A stretch of 30,127 nt of DNA from DASWUD01 sp036401755 (GTDB lineage Bacteria > Pseudomonadota > Gammaproteobacteria > Thiohalomonadales > Thiohalomonadaceae). The position numbers were made by a program, and so were the translations under genes. This document shows positions 15,288 through 22,818 of the stretch, one piece after another; within the stretch, counting starts at the first letter, position 1; every line of letters begins with the position of its first letter. The stretch spans positions 1 to 30,127 of the forward strand of contig DASWUD010000082.1 in assembly GCA_036401755.1 (NCBI GenBank), written 5' to 3'. A model generated the notes under the pieces. The model was given only the letters and a program-made list of their open reading frames with translations. It made no database searches and was not told where the DNA came from.

Positions 15288-15932
15288 TTATTTGCCGCTG
15301 CGCTGTTTGACCGCTTCGGCGATCTGCGCGATGAACTGCTTGATGGTCTGGTGCTTCATCTTCATCGCCGCCTTGTTGACGATGAGGCGCGAGCTGATGT
15401 CGGCAATGTGCTCCAGCGGCGCCAAGCCGTTGGCCCTGAGGGTGTTGCCGGTATCGACCACATCGACGATGCGATCGGCGAGTCCCACCAGCGGCGCCAG
15501 CTCCATCGAGCCGTACAGCTTGATGATCTCCACCTGCTTGCCCTGCTCGGCGTAGTAGCGGCGCGTCGAGTTGACGTATTTGGTAGCGATTTTCATCCGT
15601 CCCGCGGTTTCGGGGACACCCACCGGCCCGGCTACCATCAACTTGCAGCGCGCGATCTGCAAATCGAGCGGTTCGTAGAGCCCATCACCGCCATGCTCCA
15701 TCAACACATCCTTGCCCGCCACGCCGAGGTCGGCGGCGCCGTACTCCACATAGGTGGGCACGTCGGAGGCGCGGATGATCACCAGCTTCACCGTGTCGAT
15801 GTTGGTGTCGAGGATCAGCTTGCGGCTGGTCTCCGGATCATCCTTCGGCACGATGCCGGCGTGGGCCAGCAGTGGCAGGGTATCCTTGAAGATGCGCCCC
15901 TTGGAGAGGGCAATAGTTAACGTGTCGCTCAT
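15288..15932 (-). CDS. hisG: ATP phosphoribosyltransferase, short form
   Basis: HisG condenses ATP with PRPP in the committed first step of histidine synthesis. This copy has 214 residues and begins LTIALSKGRIFKDTLPLL. It carries the ESRKLI-like ETSRKLILDTN and VVDTGNTLRANGL segments, the latter forming the PRPP-binding loop. It ends soon after, without the roughly 80-residue C-terminal regulatory domain of the long E. coli form. Short HisG proteins need the HisZ partner for activity and histidine feedback; no hisZ is in this window. The ATG (15930-15932) follows TGAGG closely, and the murA stop lies only 4 bases upstream, so the two genes are coupled. Confidence 0.95.
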   Translation of the reverse strand: MSDTLTIALSKGRIFKDTLPLLAHAGIVPKDDPETSRKLILDTNIDTVKLVIIRASDVPTYVEYGAADLGVAGKDVLMEHGGDGLYEPLDLQIARCKLMVAGPVGVPETAGRMKIATKYVNSTRRYYAEQGKQVEIIKLYGSMELAPLVGLADRIVDVVDTGNTLRANGLAPLEHIADISSRLIVNKAAMKMKHQTIKQFIAQIAEAVKQRSGK

Positions 15933-15936
15933 GGCC

Positions 15937-17229
15937 TCACACCCCGTTGCTCTTGCGGCGCCCCGGCGAAGGGACGCGGCGGATGCGCGCACCGAGCTGC
16001 GACAGCTTCTCCTCGATGCACTCGTAGCCGCGATCGATATGGTAGATGCGATCCACCAGGGTATCGCCCTCCGCCACCAGCGCGGCGATGACCAGGCTCG
16101 CCGAGGCGCGCAGGTCGGTGGCCATCACCGGCGCACCGCTCAGCTTCTCCACGCCGCTAACGATGGCCATGTTGCCTTCAACGCGGATGTGGGCGCCCAT
16201 GCGCACCAGCTCCTGCACGTGCATATAACGGTTTTCGAAGATGGTCTCGACGAGGGTGCCGGTCCCTTCAGCGATACAGTTGAGGGCACAGAACTGCGCC
16301 TGCATGTCGGTGGGGAAGGCCGGATAGGGTGCGGTGTGGATATCAACCGCCTTGGGCCGCTTACCCTTCATGTCGAGGGCGATCCAGTCCTCGCCGGTTT
16401 CGATCTCGGCGCCGGCCTGGCGCAGCTTGTCGAACACCGCATCGAGCAGACTGGGGTCGGTATCCTTGAGCTTGACGCGCCCGCCGGTGATCGCCGCCGC
16501 CACCAGATAGGTGCCGGTCTCGATGCGATCGGGCTGCACGCAATAGCGGCCGCCGTGCAACCGCTCCACCCCTTCAACGGTAATGGTGCTGGTACCGGCG
16601 CCGCTGATCTTCGCGCCCAGGGTGATGAGGAAGTTGGCCAAGTCGACCACCTCGGGTTCTCGCGCCGCGTTTTCCAGCACGGTAGTGCCCTCGGCCAGCG
16701 CCGCCGCCATCAGCAGGTTCTCGGTGCCGGTGACGGTCACCAGCTCCATGACGATCTTGGTCCCCTTGAGCCGCTTGCCGTGGGTGGTGGCGCGCACGAA
16801 GCCGTTCTCCACCTTGATATCGGCGCCTAGTGCCTGCAGGCCGGCGATGTGGATGTCGACCGGGCGCGAACCGATGGCGCAGCCGCCGGGCAGCGACACC
16901 TCGGCCTGGCCGAAGCGCGCCACTAGCGGCCCCAGCACCAGGATCGAGGCGCGCATGGTCTTCACCAGTTCGTAGGGGGCGGTGAACGACTGGATGGTAT
17001 TGGCGTGCACCTCGATGTTGAGTTTCTCATCGATGGTCAGCTCCACCCCCATGTTGCCGAGCAGCTCCATGGTGGTGGTGATGTCGTGCAGGTGGGGCAC
17101 GTTGCAGACGGTGACCGGCTCATCGGCCAGCAGGGTGGCGGCCAGGATCGGCAGCGCGGCGTTCTTGGCGCCGGAGATGCGGATCTCCCCGTTGAGGGGC
17201 ACACCACCGGTGATCATCAATTTATCCAT
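15937..17229 (-). CDS. murA: UDP-N-acetylglucosamine 1-carboxyvinyltransferase
   Basis: MurA adds enolpyruvate from PEP to UDP-GlcNAc, the first committed step of peptidoglycan precursor synthesis, in the cytoplasm. The 430-residue enzyme has the two-domain EPSP-synthase-like fold. Lys22 in ISGAKNAAL and the PEP-binding cysteine Cys117 in LPGGCAIGSRPVD (fosfomycin target) are both present, so this is the fosfomycin-sensitive type by sequence. The TDMQAQF and NRYMHVQEL segments and the conserved arginine in DLRASASLVIA complete the active site. It follows ibaG by 46 bases and precedes hisG by 4. Confidence 0.97.
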   Translation of the reverse strand: MDKLMITGGVPLNGEIRISGAKNAALPILAATLLADEPVTVCNVPHLHDITTTMELLGNMGVELTIDEKLNIEVHANTIQSFTAPYELVKTMRASILVLGPLVARFGQAEVSLPGGCAIGSRPVDIHIAGLQALGADIKVENGFVRATTHGKRLKGTKIVMELVTVTGTENLLMAAALAEGTTVLENAAREPEVVDLANFLITLGAKISGAGTSTITVEGVERLHGGRYCVQPDRIETGTYLVAAAITGGRVKLKDTDPSLLDAVFDKLRQAGAEIETGEDWIALDMKGKRPKAVDIHTAPYPAFPTDMQAQFCALNCIAEGTGTLVETIFENRYMHVQELVRMGAHIRVEGNMAIVSGVEKLSGAPVMATDLRASASLVIAALVAEGDTLVDRIYHIDRGYECIEEKLSQLGARIRRVPSPGRRKSNGV

Positions 17230-17275
17230 GGGTCACTTCTGCTTTGAACTGTAAATGGCCGGACACGAAGGGAGA

Positions 17276-17530
17276 TTAGGAGATCCGAAGCTTGCTCGCC
17301 CTCTCCCACTCCTCAGGTGTGTAGGTCTTGATGTTGATGGCATGCAACGCACCGCTGGTGATCTGCTCGTTAACCGTGGCATAGACCAGGCGCTGACGGT
17401 TCACCGGTGACTTGCCGGCGAACATCTCACCGATGACGGTGACATCAAAATGGCTGCCGTCGCCACTGGCGTACACCTCGCAGCCGGGTAGCCCCGCCTC
17501 GATGAGTGCCTTGACCGCTTCTGGTTGCAT
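17276..17530 (-). CDS. ibaG: BolA-family protein IbaG (YrbA)
   Basis: IbaG is a small BolA-type protein that binds [2Fe-2S] clusters together with monothiol glutaredoxin and has been linked to acid resistance. The 84-residue length equals E. coli IbaG. The BolA core is clear: H-F-D-V-T-V-I at about 27-33, FAGKSPVNRQRLVYA at 37-51 and LHAINIKTYTPEEW at 62-75, with the conserved His63 as candidate cluster ligand. Its place between mlaB and murA is the one seen in E. coli and Pseudomonas. A G-rich Shine-Dalgarno lies about 8 bases upstream. Confidence 0.96.
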   Translation of the reverse strand: MQPEAVKALIEAGLPGCEVYASGDGSHFDVTVIGEMFAGKSPVNRQRLVYATVNEQITSGALHAINIKTYTPEEWERASKLRIS

Positions 17531-17605
17531 ATGGAAACCCCCGTGCTGGCCGGAAAAAGGACCGGAGATGATACCCCCAGGAGGCTGGGAATGTAACCCG
17601 GGGGG

Positions 17606-17911
17606 TTAGACGCTGACGGGCAACACCGTGTCAAGATAGCTGGCGGCCGCGATGCTGTGCAGCTGTGCCGGCATGTGGCTAAAGCGCAGGGTAGCGCCCT
17701 GGTGACCTGCCTGACGCAGCCACTCGATGAGTAGCGCCAATCCGGCGCTATCGGCGCGGCTCACCCCTGCCAGGTCGATGACCAGCTCGCCGGACGGTTG
17801 GGCAAAGAGGGCGGCCGCCTTGCCATTCAGTGCCGTCACGGTGGCGAAGGTAAGCTCGCCGCTGACCTGGAGCGAGCCGTCGCTGGAGCGTTCGATGTGC
17901 GCCTGGTTCAT
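17606..17911 (-). CDS. mlaB: STAS-domain protein MlaB
   Basis: MlaB is the cytoplasmic STAS-domain subunit that binds MlaF and keeps the MlaFEDB phospholipid transporter assembled and active. The 101-residue product is a lone STAS domain; the core strand L-V-I-D-L-A-G-V is followed by S-R-A-D-S-A-G-L-A-L, the loop with the conserved D-S-A-G motif near residue 54. It overlaps mlaC by 4 bases (ATGA). The 75-base gap to ibaG holds short GC-rich hairpins, for instance CCCAG-CCTC-CTGGG on the minus strand near 17575-17590, but no convincing terminator. Sequence drift is usual for MlaB, so the name rests on context as much as on motif. Confidence 0.9.
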   Translation of the reverse strand: MNQAHIERSSDGSLQVSGELTFATVTALNGKAAALFAQPSGELVIDLAGVSRADSAGLALLIEWLRQAGHQGATLRFSHMPAQLHSIAAASYLDTVLPVSV

Positions 17912-18522
17912 GGCTTCACCTTGCCGCTGTTCATCTCCACCAGATGTGCGATCAATTTGTCCAGCCCGCCCTGACGGATCTCCTCGGCAAAGGAGGTGCG
18001 GTAGTTGTTGACCAGGCTCACCCCGTCGATGCTGATGTCATAGACCTTCCAGTCGTCCCCCTTGTGATAGAGGTTGTAGTAAACCGGAATATTTTGGCCA
18101 CCGGCCTGGATGATCTCTGTCTTCACCGTCACCGTCTTGGCATCGGCAGCCGCGTGGAACGGCAGATAGCTGATCTTCTGATCGGTGTACTCCAGCAGCG
18201 CCTTGGCATAGGTACGCACCAGCAGGGTGCGGAACTGCTCGGTGAAGCGCGCCTTCTGATCAGGGCTGGCGCTGCGCCAGTTCACCCCCAGCACCCACTG
18301 CGACATCTTGGTAAAGTCGAAATGGGGCAGCACCAGATCCTCCACCAGCGGATAGATGAGATCGGGCTTTTTCTGCAATTGGTCATGATCCTTCTTCAGC
18401 CGCGCCATCACCTGCTCAGAGGTGGATTGCACCAGCTGTTGCGGCTCCTGACCGGCCTGCGCCACCGCGGCGATGAGCATGGCCAAGCCGAACAGGGCGG
18501 CGGAGAGGAGACGGTGGGTCAT
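17908..18522 (-). CDS. mlaC: Periplasmic phospholipid carrier MlaC
   Basis: MlaC is the soluble periplasmic shuttle that carries phospholipids between MlaA at the outer membrane and MlaD at the inner membrane. The 204-residue precursor has a signal peptide cleaved after A-Q-A (residue 23). The rest matches the Tol-Tol_Ttg2 family: FDFTKMSQWVLGVNWRSAS, FRTLLVRTYAKALLEYTDQKI and, near the end, VYDISIDGVSLVNNYRTSF. It overlaps both mlaD (upstream) and mlaB (downstream) by 4 bases. Confidence 0.96.
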   Translation of the reverse strand: MTHRLLSAALFGLAMLIAAVAQAGQEPQQLVQSTSEQVMARLKKDHDQLQKKPDLIYPLVEDLVLPHFDFTKMSQWVLGVNWRSASPDQKARFTEQFRTLLVRTYAKALLEYTDQKISYLPFHAAADAKTVTVKTEIIQAGGQNIPVYYNLYHKGDDWKVYDISIDGVSLVNNYRTSFAEEIRQGGLDKLIAHLVEMNSGKVKP

Positions 18523-18992
18523 TTATTGCCCCCTTCACTCGCCTTGCTGTAGAGCAGCTGGCCGATGAGCTGTTCCAGGATCACCGCCGACTGGGTGAGA
18601 CGGATGGTGTCGCCATTCTTGAGTACCGACTCCTCGCCGCCCGGTTCGAGCCCCACATACTTCTCGCCCAGCAGGCCCGAGGTGAGGATGCTGGCACTGG
18701 TATCAGTGGGGAGCATGTTGTACTGGTCGCCGATATGCAGCGTCACCACCGCTTCGAAGGTCTGCGGGTCGAAGCCGATATGGCTGACGCGCCCCACCTT
18801 GACGCCGGCCACCATCACCGCCGAACGCTCCTTGAGACCGCTGATGTTCTGGAACTTGGCCGTTACGTCGTAGCCACCACGTTCGCTGGCTGCGCTCAGA
18901 TTGCTCACCTTCATCGCCAGCATGAACAGCGCCGCCATGCCGGCCGCGATGAACAGGCCCACCAAAATCTCGACACTCCTGGAATGAAACAT
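18519..18992 (-). CDS. mlaD: MCE-domain phospholipid transporter subunit MlaD
   Basis: MlaD forms a hexameric MCE ring in the periplasm on top of MlaE; lipid passes through its central pore. The 157-residue protein has one N-terminal membrane helix (about 8-27) and an MCE domain (about 38-117) with the typical ISGLKERSAVMVAGVKVGRV and ILTSGLLGEKYVGLEPG segments. The C-terminal part (about 125-150) contains the hydrophobic VILEQLIGQLLYS helix that lines the pore in the family. It lies 3 bases after mlaE and overlaps mlaC by 4. Confidence 0.96.
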   Translation of the reverse strand: MFHSRSVEILVGLFIAAGMAALFMLAMKVSNLSAASERGGYDVTAKFQNISGLKERSAVMVAGVKVGRVSHIGFDPQTFEAVVTLHIGDQYNMLPTDTSASILTSGLLGEKYVGLEPGGEESVLKNGDTIRLTQSAVILEQLIGQLLYSKASEGGNK

Positions 18993-18995
18993 TAT

Positions 18996-19775
18996 TTATT
19001 CTCCAAACATCAAAGCGGTCAGGATGAAATCCAGCCCCAGCACCGCCAGGGAAGTATGAACCACGGTACGCGTTGTGGCACGGCTCACCCCTTCCGAGGT
19101 GGGCACTGCGTCGTACCCTTCAAAAATGGCGATCCACACCGCCACCACACCAAAGACCAAACTCTTGATGACCCCGTTGAACACATCTTCGTAGAGGTCG
19201 ACCTTGTCCTGCATCTGCGACCAGTAAGAGCCCTCGTCGACGCCGAGCAGGCCGACACCGACGAAGTAACCACCGATCACCCCCACCGCGCTGAAGATGG
19301 CGGCGAGCAGCGGCATCGAGATGAAGCCGGCCAGGAAGCGTGGCGCCAGTACCCGCTTGATGGGGTCGACCGCCATCATCTCCATGCCGGAGAGCTGCTC
19401 GGTCGCCTTCATCAGGCCGATCTCGGCGGTAAGTGCCGAACCGGCGCGCCCCGCAAACAGCAGCGCCGTCACCACCGGACCCAGTTCACGCACCAGGGTC
19501 AGTGCCACCACCGGCCCGAGCGACGACTCGGCACCGAAATCGACCAGGGTGTTGTAGAGCTGCAACCCCAGCACCATCCCCACAAACAGCCCGGAGACCA
19601 GAATGATGATGATGGAGAGCACCCCCACCGCGTAGAGCTGCTGCACCAGCAGCCGCAAGCGCGGCAACACGCTGGGGATACCGCCGATGAGGTAGAGGAA
19701 GAGGAGACTTGCCCGGCCCAGCCGTTCAAAGGCACCCAGGCCGGTGCGCCCCAGTTGCTGCAACCAGTTGATCAT
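18996..19775 (-). CDS. mlaE: Phospholipid ABC transporter permease MlaE
   Basis: MlaE is the inner-membrane permease of the MlaFEDB complex. The 259-residue protein has an amphipathic N-terminal part and about five membrane spans (roughly 48-72, 88-108, 148-176, 200-220 and 238-257). The conserved cytoplasmic motif VRELGPVVTALLFAGRAGSA (95-114) and the M-x-A-x-D-P-I segment (about 133-140) are those that contact the ATPase. mlaF overlaps its start by 4 bases and mlaD follows after 3. Confidence 0.97.
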   Translation of the reverse strand: MINWLQQLGRTGLGAFERLGRASLLFLYLIGGIPSVLPRLRLLVQQLYAVGVLSIIIILVSGLFVGMVLGLQLYNTLVDFGAESSLGPVVALTLVRELGPVVTALLFAGRAGSALTAEIGLMKATEQLSGMEMMAVDPIKRVLAPRFLAGFISMPLLAAIFSAVGVIGGYFVGVGLLGVDEGSYWSQMQDKVDLYEDVFNGVIKSLVFGVVAVWIAIFEGYDAVPTSEGVSRATTRTVVHTSLAVLGLDFILTALMFGE

Positions 19776-20596
19776 GGGCGCCCCCCTTCTCTGCCCTGCA
19801 GCAGATCCTCAGCGAAGGGCTTGGCCGCATAGTGAAACGGTACCGGTCCATCGGGCAGCCCTTTGAGGAACTGCTGCGCCCATTCGGAATCGGAGCGGCC
19901 CAACTCGTCGGGAGTACCATGCCCCACCACCTTGCCGCCGGAAAGCAGATAGATGTAGTCGGCGATGGCGGCCGTCTCCTGCACATCGTGGGAGACGATG
20001 ATGCTGGTCAGGCCAAGGGCATCATTGAGGGTACGGATCAGCTTCACCAGCACCCCCATGGAGATGGGGTCCTGGCCGGTGAACGGCTCGTCATACATGA
20101 TCATCATCGGGTCGAGGGCGATGGCACGCGCCAGCGCCACGCGGCGCGCCATGCCGCCGGAGAGTTCGCTCGGCATCAGGCGACGCGCGCCGCGCAGCCC
20201 CACCGCCTCCAGCTTCATCAACACCAGGTCACGAATCATCGCCTCGGAAAGATCGGTGTGCTCACGCAGCGGAAAGGCGACATTCTCATAGACGTCGAGA
20301 TCGGTGAGCAGCGCGCCGCTCTGAAACAGCATGCCCATCCGCTTGCGCAGCCGGTAGAGTTCGCGGCGCGACAGCTGGGGCACCTGTTCGCCATCCACCT
20401 CGATGCTCCCCTGCAGCGGGCGCAGCTGCCCACCGATGAGGCGCAGCATCGTCGTTTTGCCTGTGCCGCTGGGCCCCATGATGGCGGTCACCTGACCGCG
20501 CCGGATGTCGAGATCAACCCCGTCGAAGATCATGCGTGTGCCGCGCGCGAAGGTGAGGTTGCGCACCTTCACCAGAATATCGTGGCTATCAGCCAT
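19772..20596 (-). CDS. mlaF: Phospholipid ABC transporter ATPase MlaF
   Basis: MlaF powers the Mla phospholipid transporter from the cytoplasmic face. The ATG at 20594-20596 gives 274 residues; AGGGA lies 8 bases upstream, and the longer open frame lacks support. Walker A is GPSGTGKTT (41-49), the Q-loop F-Q-S-G follows near 91, the ABC signature is LSGGMARR (145-152) and Walker B is MIMYDE (165-170), with the H-loop in S-H-D-V. A C-terminal tail of about 20 residues follows FLKGLPDGP, the segment used for dimer and MlaB contacts in the family. It is the first gene of the long minus-strand run down to 11973. Confidence 0.97.
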   Translation of the reverse strand: MADSHDILVKVRNLTFARGTRMIFDGVDLDIRRGQVTAIMGPSGTGKTTMLRLIGGQLRPLQGSIEVDGEQVPQLSRRELYRLRKRMGMLFQSGALLTDLDVYENVAFPLREHTDLSEAMIRDLVLMKLEAVGLRGARRLMPSELSGGMARRVALARAIALDPMMIMYDEPFTGQDPISMGVLVKLIRTLNDALGLTSIIVSHDVQETAAIADYIYLLSGGKVVGHGTPDELGRSDSEWAQQFLKGLPDGPVPFHYAAKPFAEDLLQGREGGRP

Positions 20597-20651
20597 CCAT
20601 TGAATCCCTGTGGTTATTGTGCCGCCTGGTAGAGCGGCCACATTAGCGAGA

Positions 20652-20676
20652 TCGTGACACAGGGATATCGTCACGA
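20652..20676. promoter_or_regulatory. Inverted repeat between mlaF and the plus-strand genes
   Basis: TCGTGAC (20652-20658) and GTCACGA (20670-20676) are perfect inverted copies separated by 11 bases, an 18-bp centre-to-centre spacing that fits a dimeric regulator. It lies in the roughly 150-base gap between mlaF (minus) and the zinc-ribbon gene (plus), where both promoters should be. It could regulate the mla operon. No regulator is implied by the sequence itself. Confidence 0.4.
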
Positions 20677-20748
20677 CAAGTTTGTAGCAATTTGTATCGA
20701 GCGACGACGGTGTAAGATAGAATGGCGTACGATCAGTGCAGGAACCCC

Positions 20749-20934
20749 ATGGCAGAGATCATCCCCTTCAAACGCCCTTCGCTGCAGGAAAAACATCGCG
20801 GCAAGACGCTGTGCAAGAGCGGCTTCCACAAATGGGGGGTGGAGAAGCAGCTGCCGTTTGATGTTAAATCGGGCAAATTGATCACTCTCTATCGTTGCAG
20901 CCGCTGTGGTGCCACACGGACCGAAGGGCGCTAA
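20749..20934 (+). CDS. Small zinc-ribbon-like protein of unknown function
   Basis: A 61-residue basic protein that I do not recognise by name. It has four potential metal ligands, Cys22 and His27 (in CKSGFHKW) and Cys50 and Cys53 (in YRCSRCGAT), spaced as in a compact zinc ribbon. The general C-x4-H-K-W with C-x-R-C-G layout resembles small prophage and DUF1660-like proteins, but I cannot confirm membership. The ATG at 20749 follows AGGAA; an in-frame ATG nine codons upstream has no ribosome-binding site. It stands between divergent mlaF and the plus-strand mlaA, 63 bases from the latter. Coding status rests on the paired metal motif and good start context. Confidence 0.8.
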   Translation: MAEIIPFKRPSLQEKHRGKTLCKSGFHKWGVEKQLPFDVKSGKLITLYRCSRCGATRTEGR

Positions 20935-20942
20935 CCAGACAG

Positions 20943-20973
20943 TTGTCCACCGCAATCGCGGCGGTGATAATGC
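20943..20973 (+). promoter_or_regulatory. Possible mlaA promoter
   Basis: TTGTCC (20943-20948) and an extended -10-like TG-A-TAATGC (20965-20973) are 19 bases apart, about 25 bases before the mlaA start. The spacer contains a 6-bp hairpin, CACCGC with GCGGTG. Spacing is long, so the call is weak. Confidence 0.3.
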
Positions 20974-20997
20974 TCTCCCCACCTCTCAGGATTTATC

Positions 20998-21756
20998 ATG
21001 AGCCGTTTGAGTTTCTGTCTACCGCTGATCATCGTGCTTGCCAGCGGATGCGCCTCGGTCTCCACACCACCGCCGAAGCAAGATCCACTCGAACGTTTTA
21101 ACCGCTCCGTCTACAAATTCAATGACGCCCTCGACCGGGCCGTGCTCAAGCCGGTGGCGCAGGGGTATGAAAAGGTGGTGCCGCAACCTGTCGATGACAG
21201 CATCACCAACTTCTTCAGCAACCTCGATGATGTAACCGTGACCCTCAACGCCCTGTTGCAGGGAAAATTCCAACAGGCCGGCTCCGATCTGTCACGGCTG
21301 GTGTGGAACTCCACGGTAGGGATCGCTGGGCTGTTCGATGTGGCTACCCACTTCGGCCTACCCAAGCACAACGAGGATTTCGGCCAGACCCTCGGCGCCT
21401 GGGGGGTCGGGCCAGGCCCCTATCTGGTACTCCCCTTCCTGGGCCCCAGCACCCTGCGCGACACCGCGGCCCTGCCTGCCGACTGGATGAGCGATCCGCT
21501 CTACCACTACTATCCAGTCGACAAAAACGGCTACTGGCAGCTCAAGGGGCTCTACTATGTCGACCAGCGTGCCGGTCTGCTCCGTGCCAGCCGCCTGGTG
21601 GAGCAGGCCGCCCTCGATGAGTATGTCTTCATGCGTGAAGCCTACCTGCAGCGGCGCCAGAGCCTGGTCTACGATGGTAATCCGCCCCAGCCTGATTTCG
21701 ACCTGTTCGATGAGGAGTCGGGAGGGGAGACACCGCCCGACTCCCCGCCGCAATAA
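20998..21756 (+). CDS. mlaA: Outer-membrane phospholipid-removing lipoprotein MlaA (VacJ)
   Basis: MlaA sits in the outer membrane with porins and extracts misplaced phospholipids from the outer leaflet, passing them to MlaC. The 252-residue precursor has a lipoprotein signal with lipobox L-A-S-G-C (Cys18). The VacJ family core is clear: DPLERFNRSVYKFNDALDRA (about 29-48), FFSNLDDVTVTLNALLQGK, and the EDFGQTLGAWGVGPGPYLVLPFLGPSTLRD segment that forms the donut-shaped pore. The last 20 residues are acidic and proline-rich. It lies about 400 bases from the divergent mlaFEDCB operon; in E. coli, vacJ is elsewhere in the chromosome. Confidence 0.96.
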   Translation: MSRLSFCLPLIIVLASGCASVSTPPPKQDPLERFNRSVYKFNDALDRAVLKPVAQGYEKVVPQPVDDSITNFFSNLDDVTVTLNALLQGKFQQAGSDLSRLVWNSTVGIAGLFDVATHFGLPKHNEDFGQTLGAWGVGPGPYLVLPFLGPSTLRDTAALPADWMSDPLYHYYPVDKNGYWQLKGLYYVDQRAGLLRASRLVEQAALDEYVFMREAYLQRRQSLVYDGNPPQPDFDLFDEESGGETPPDSPPQ

Positions 21757-21820
21757 GGTTGCATTTCAAGGCAGGCGCCTATCTAATGCCCGCCTTACTT
21801 CAAGCGACGCGAGTAAGCCC

Positions 21821-22807
21821 ATGTTGCCCCTCTCTTTCCTGGCCATTCTCTGTGGTTTCGCCCTGCTGGTGTGGGGCGCCGACCGCTTCGTGCACGGTGC
21901 CGCCGCCACCGCGCGCAACCTGGGGGTGAGCCCGCTGATCATCGGCCTGACCATCGTCGGTTTCGGCACCTCCGCCCCGGAGATGCTGGTCTCCGCCATC
22001 GCCGCCTGGTCGGGCAGCCCCGAGATGGGGGTGGGCAACGCCATCGGCTCCAACATCACCAACGTCGGCCTGGTACTCGGCACTACCGCGCTGATCGCCC
22101 CGCTGGCGGTCAACTCCGAGACGCTGCGCCGCGAGTTTCCCGTGCTGTTCGCCATCATGCTCTTCTCCCTGCTGCTGCTTATCGATGGCGATCTGAGCCA
22201 CTTTGACGGGCTGCTGCTGATGGGCGGGCTGGCGGCGATGGTCTACTGGATCGTCAGCCTCGGCCTGCGCGAGCGCGCGGCCGAAAAGGCTGGGGTGATC
22301 GATCCGATGGCCAGCGAATTTGCCGAGGAGATCCCGAGCGGCCTGTCACAGGGCTGGGCTCTCTTCTGGGTCGTTGTCGGTCTGCTGGTGCTGCTGGGCA
22401 GTTCGCGCCTGCTGGTCTGGGGGGCGGTCAATATTGCCCACTGGCTTGGGGTGAGCGACCTGGTGATCGGCCTGACCATCGTCGCCATCGGCACCAGCCT
22501 GCCGGAGCTGGCCGCGTCGATAACGAGCGCGCTGAAGAATGAGCCCGATATCGCCCTGGGCAACGTGCTTGGCTCCAACATGTTCAACCTGCTGGCGGTG
22601 CTCGGTATGCCCGGGCTCATCGCCCCGAGCACCATCCCCACTGCCGTCCTGCAACGCGATTATCCGATGATGATCGGAGTAACCATCGCCCTGTTTGCTA
22701 TGTCCTACGGTTTTCGCAAGCCCGGCCGGGTGACACGCCTCAAGGGTCTGGTGTTATTGTTGGCCTTTGCCGGCTATCTGGGCTGGCTCTTTGTCGACAG
22801 CAAGTAA
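21821..22807 (+). CDS. yrbG: Calcium/sodium antiporter family protein (YrbG type)
   Basis: An inner-membrane cation exchanger of the CaCA superfamily. The 328-residue protein has two inverted halves, each with the ion-coordinating alpha-repeat: GFGTSAPE (47-54) with GNAIGSNITN (72-81), and AIGTSLPEL near 222 with GNVLGSNMFN near 247. A polar loop of about 35 residues separates the halves. Ten hydrophobic spans can be drawn. Transport of Ca2+ is assumed from the family. The ATG at 21821 has only a weak GAGTAAG upstream. It precedes kdsD as in E. coli, with one small gene between. Confidence 0.92.
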   Translation: MLPLSFLAILCGFALLVWGADRFVHGAAATARNLGVSPLIIGLTIVGFGTSAPEMLVSAIAAWSGSPEMGVGNAIGSNITNVGLVLGTTALIAPLAVNSETLRREFPVLFAIMLFSLLLLIDGDLSHFDGLLLMGGLAAMVYWIVSLGLRERAAEKAGVIDPMASEFAEEIPSGLSQGWALFWVVVGLLVLLGSSRLLVWGAVNIAHWLGVSDLVIGLTIVAIGTSLPELAASITSALKNEPDIALGNVLGSNMFNLLAVLGMPGLIAPSTIPTAVLQRDYPMMIGVTIALFAMSYGFRKPGRVTRLKGLVLLLAFAGYLGWLFVDSK

Positions 22808-22808
22808 T

Positions 22809-22813
22809 GGAGG
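22809..22813 (+). promoter_or_regulatory. Ribosome-binding site setting the HMA gene start
   Basis: GGAGG lies 5 bases before the ATG at 22819. An earlier ATG at 22807 overlaps the yrbG stop but would place this element inside the coding sequence, so 22819 is the more likely start. Confidence 0.75.
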
Positions 22814-22818
22814 CAAGC

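Noticed and set aside
14464..15555. Long plus-strand open frame opposite hisD and hisG
   Set aside because: Antisense to intact hisD and hisG with low-complexity His/Arg/Gly composition; no family motif.
18735..19832. Long plus-strand open frame (365 codons) opposite mlaD and mlaE
   Set aside because: It lies entirely antisense to well-recognised mla genes, is rich in His, Gln and Arg, and shows no domain. It is a shadow of GC-rich codon use.
21757..21820. Hairpin terminator after mlaA
   Set aside because: AAGGC and GCCTT pair only imperfectly over a long loop and no T-run follows.
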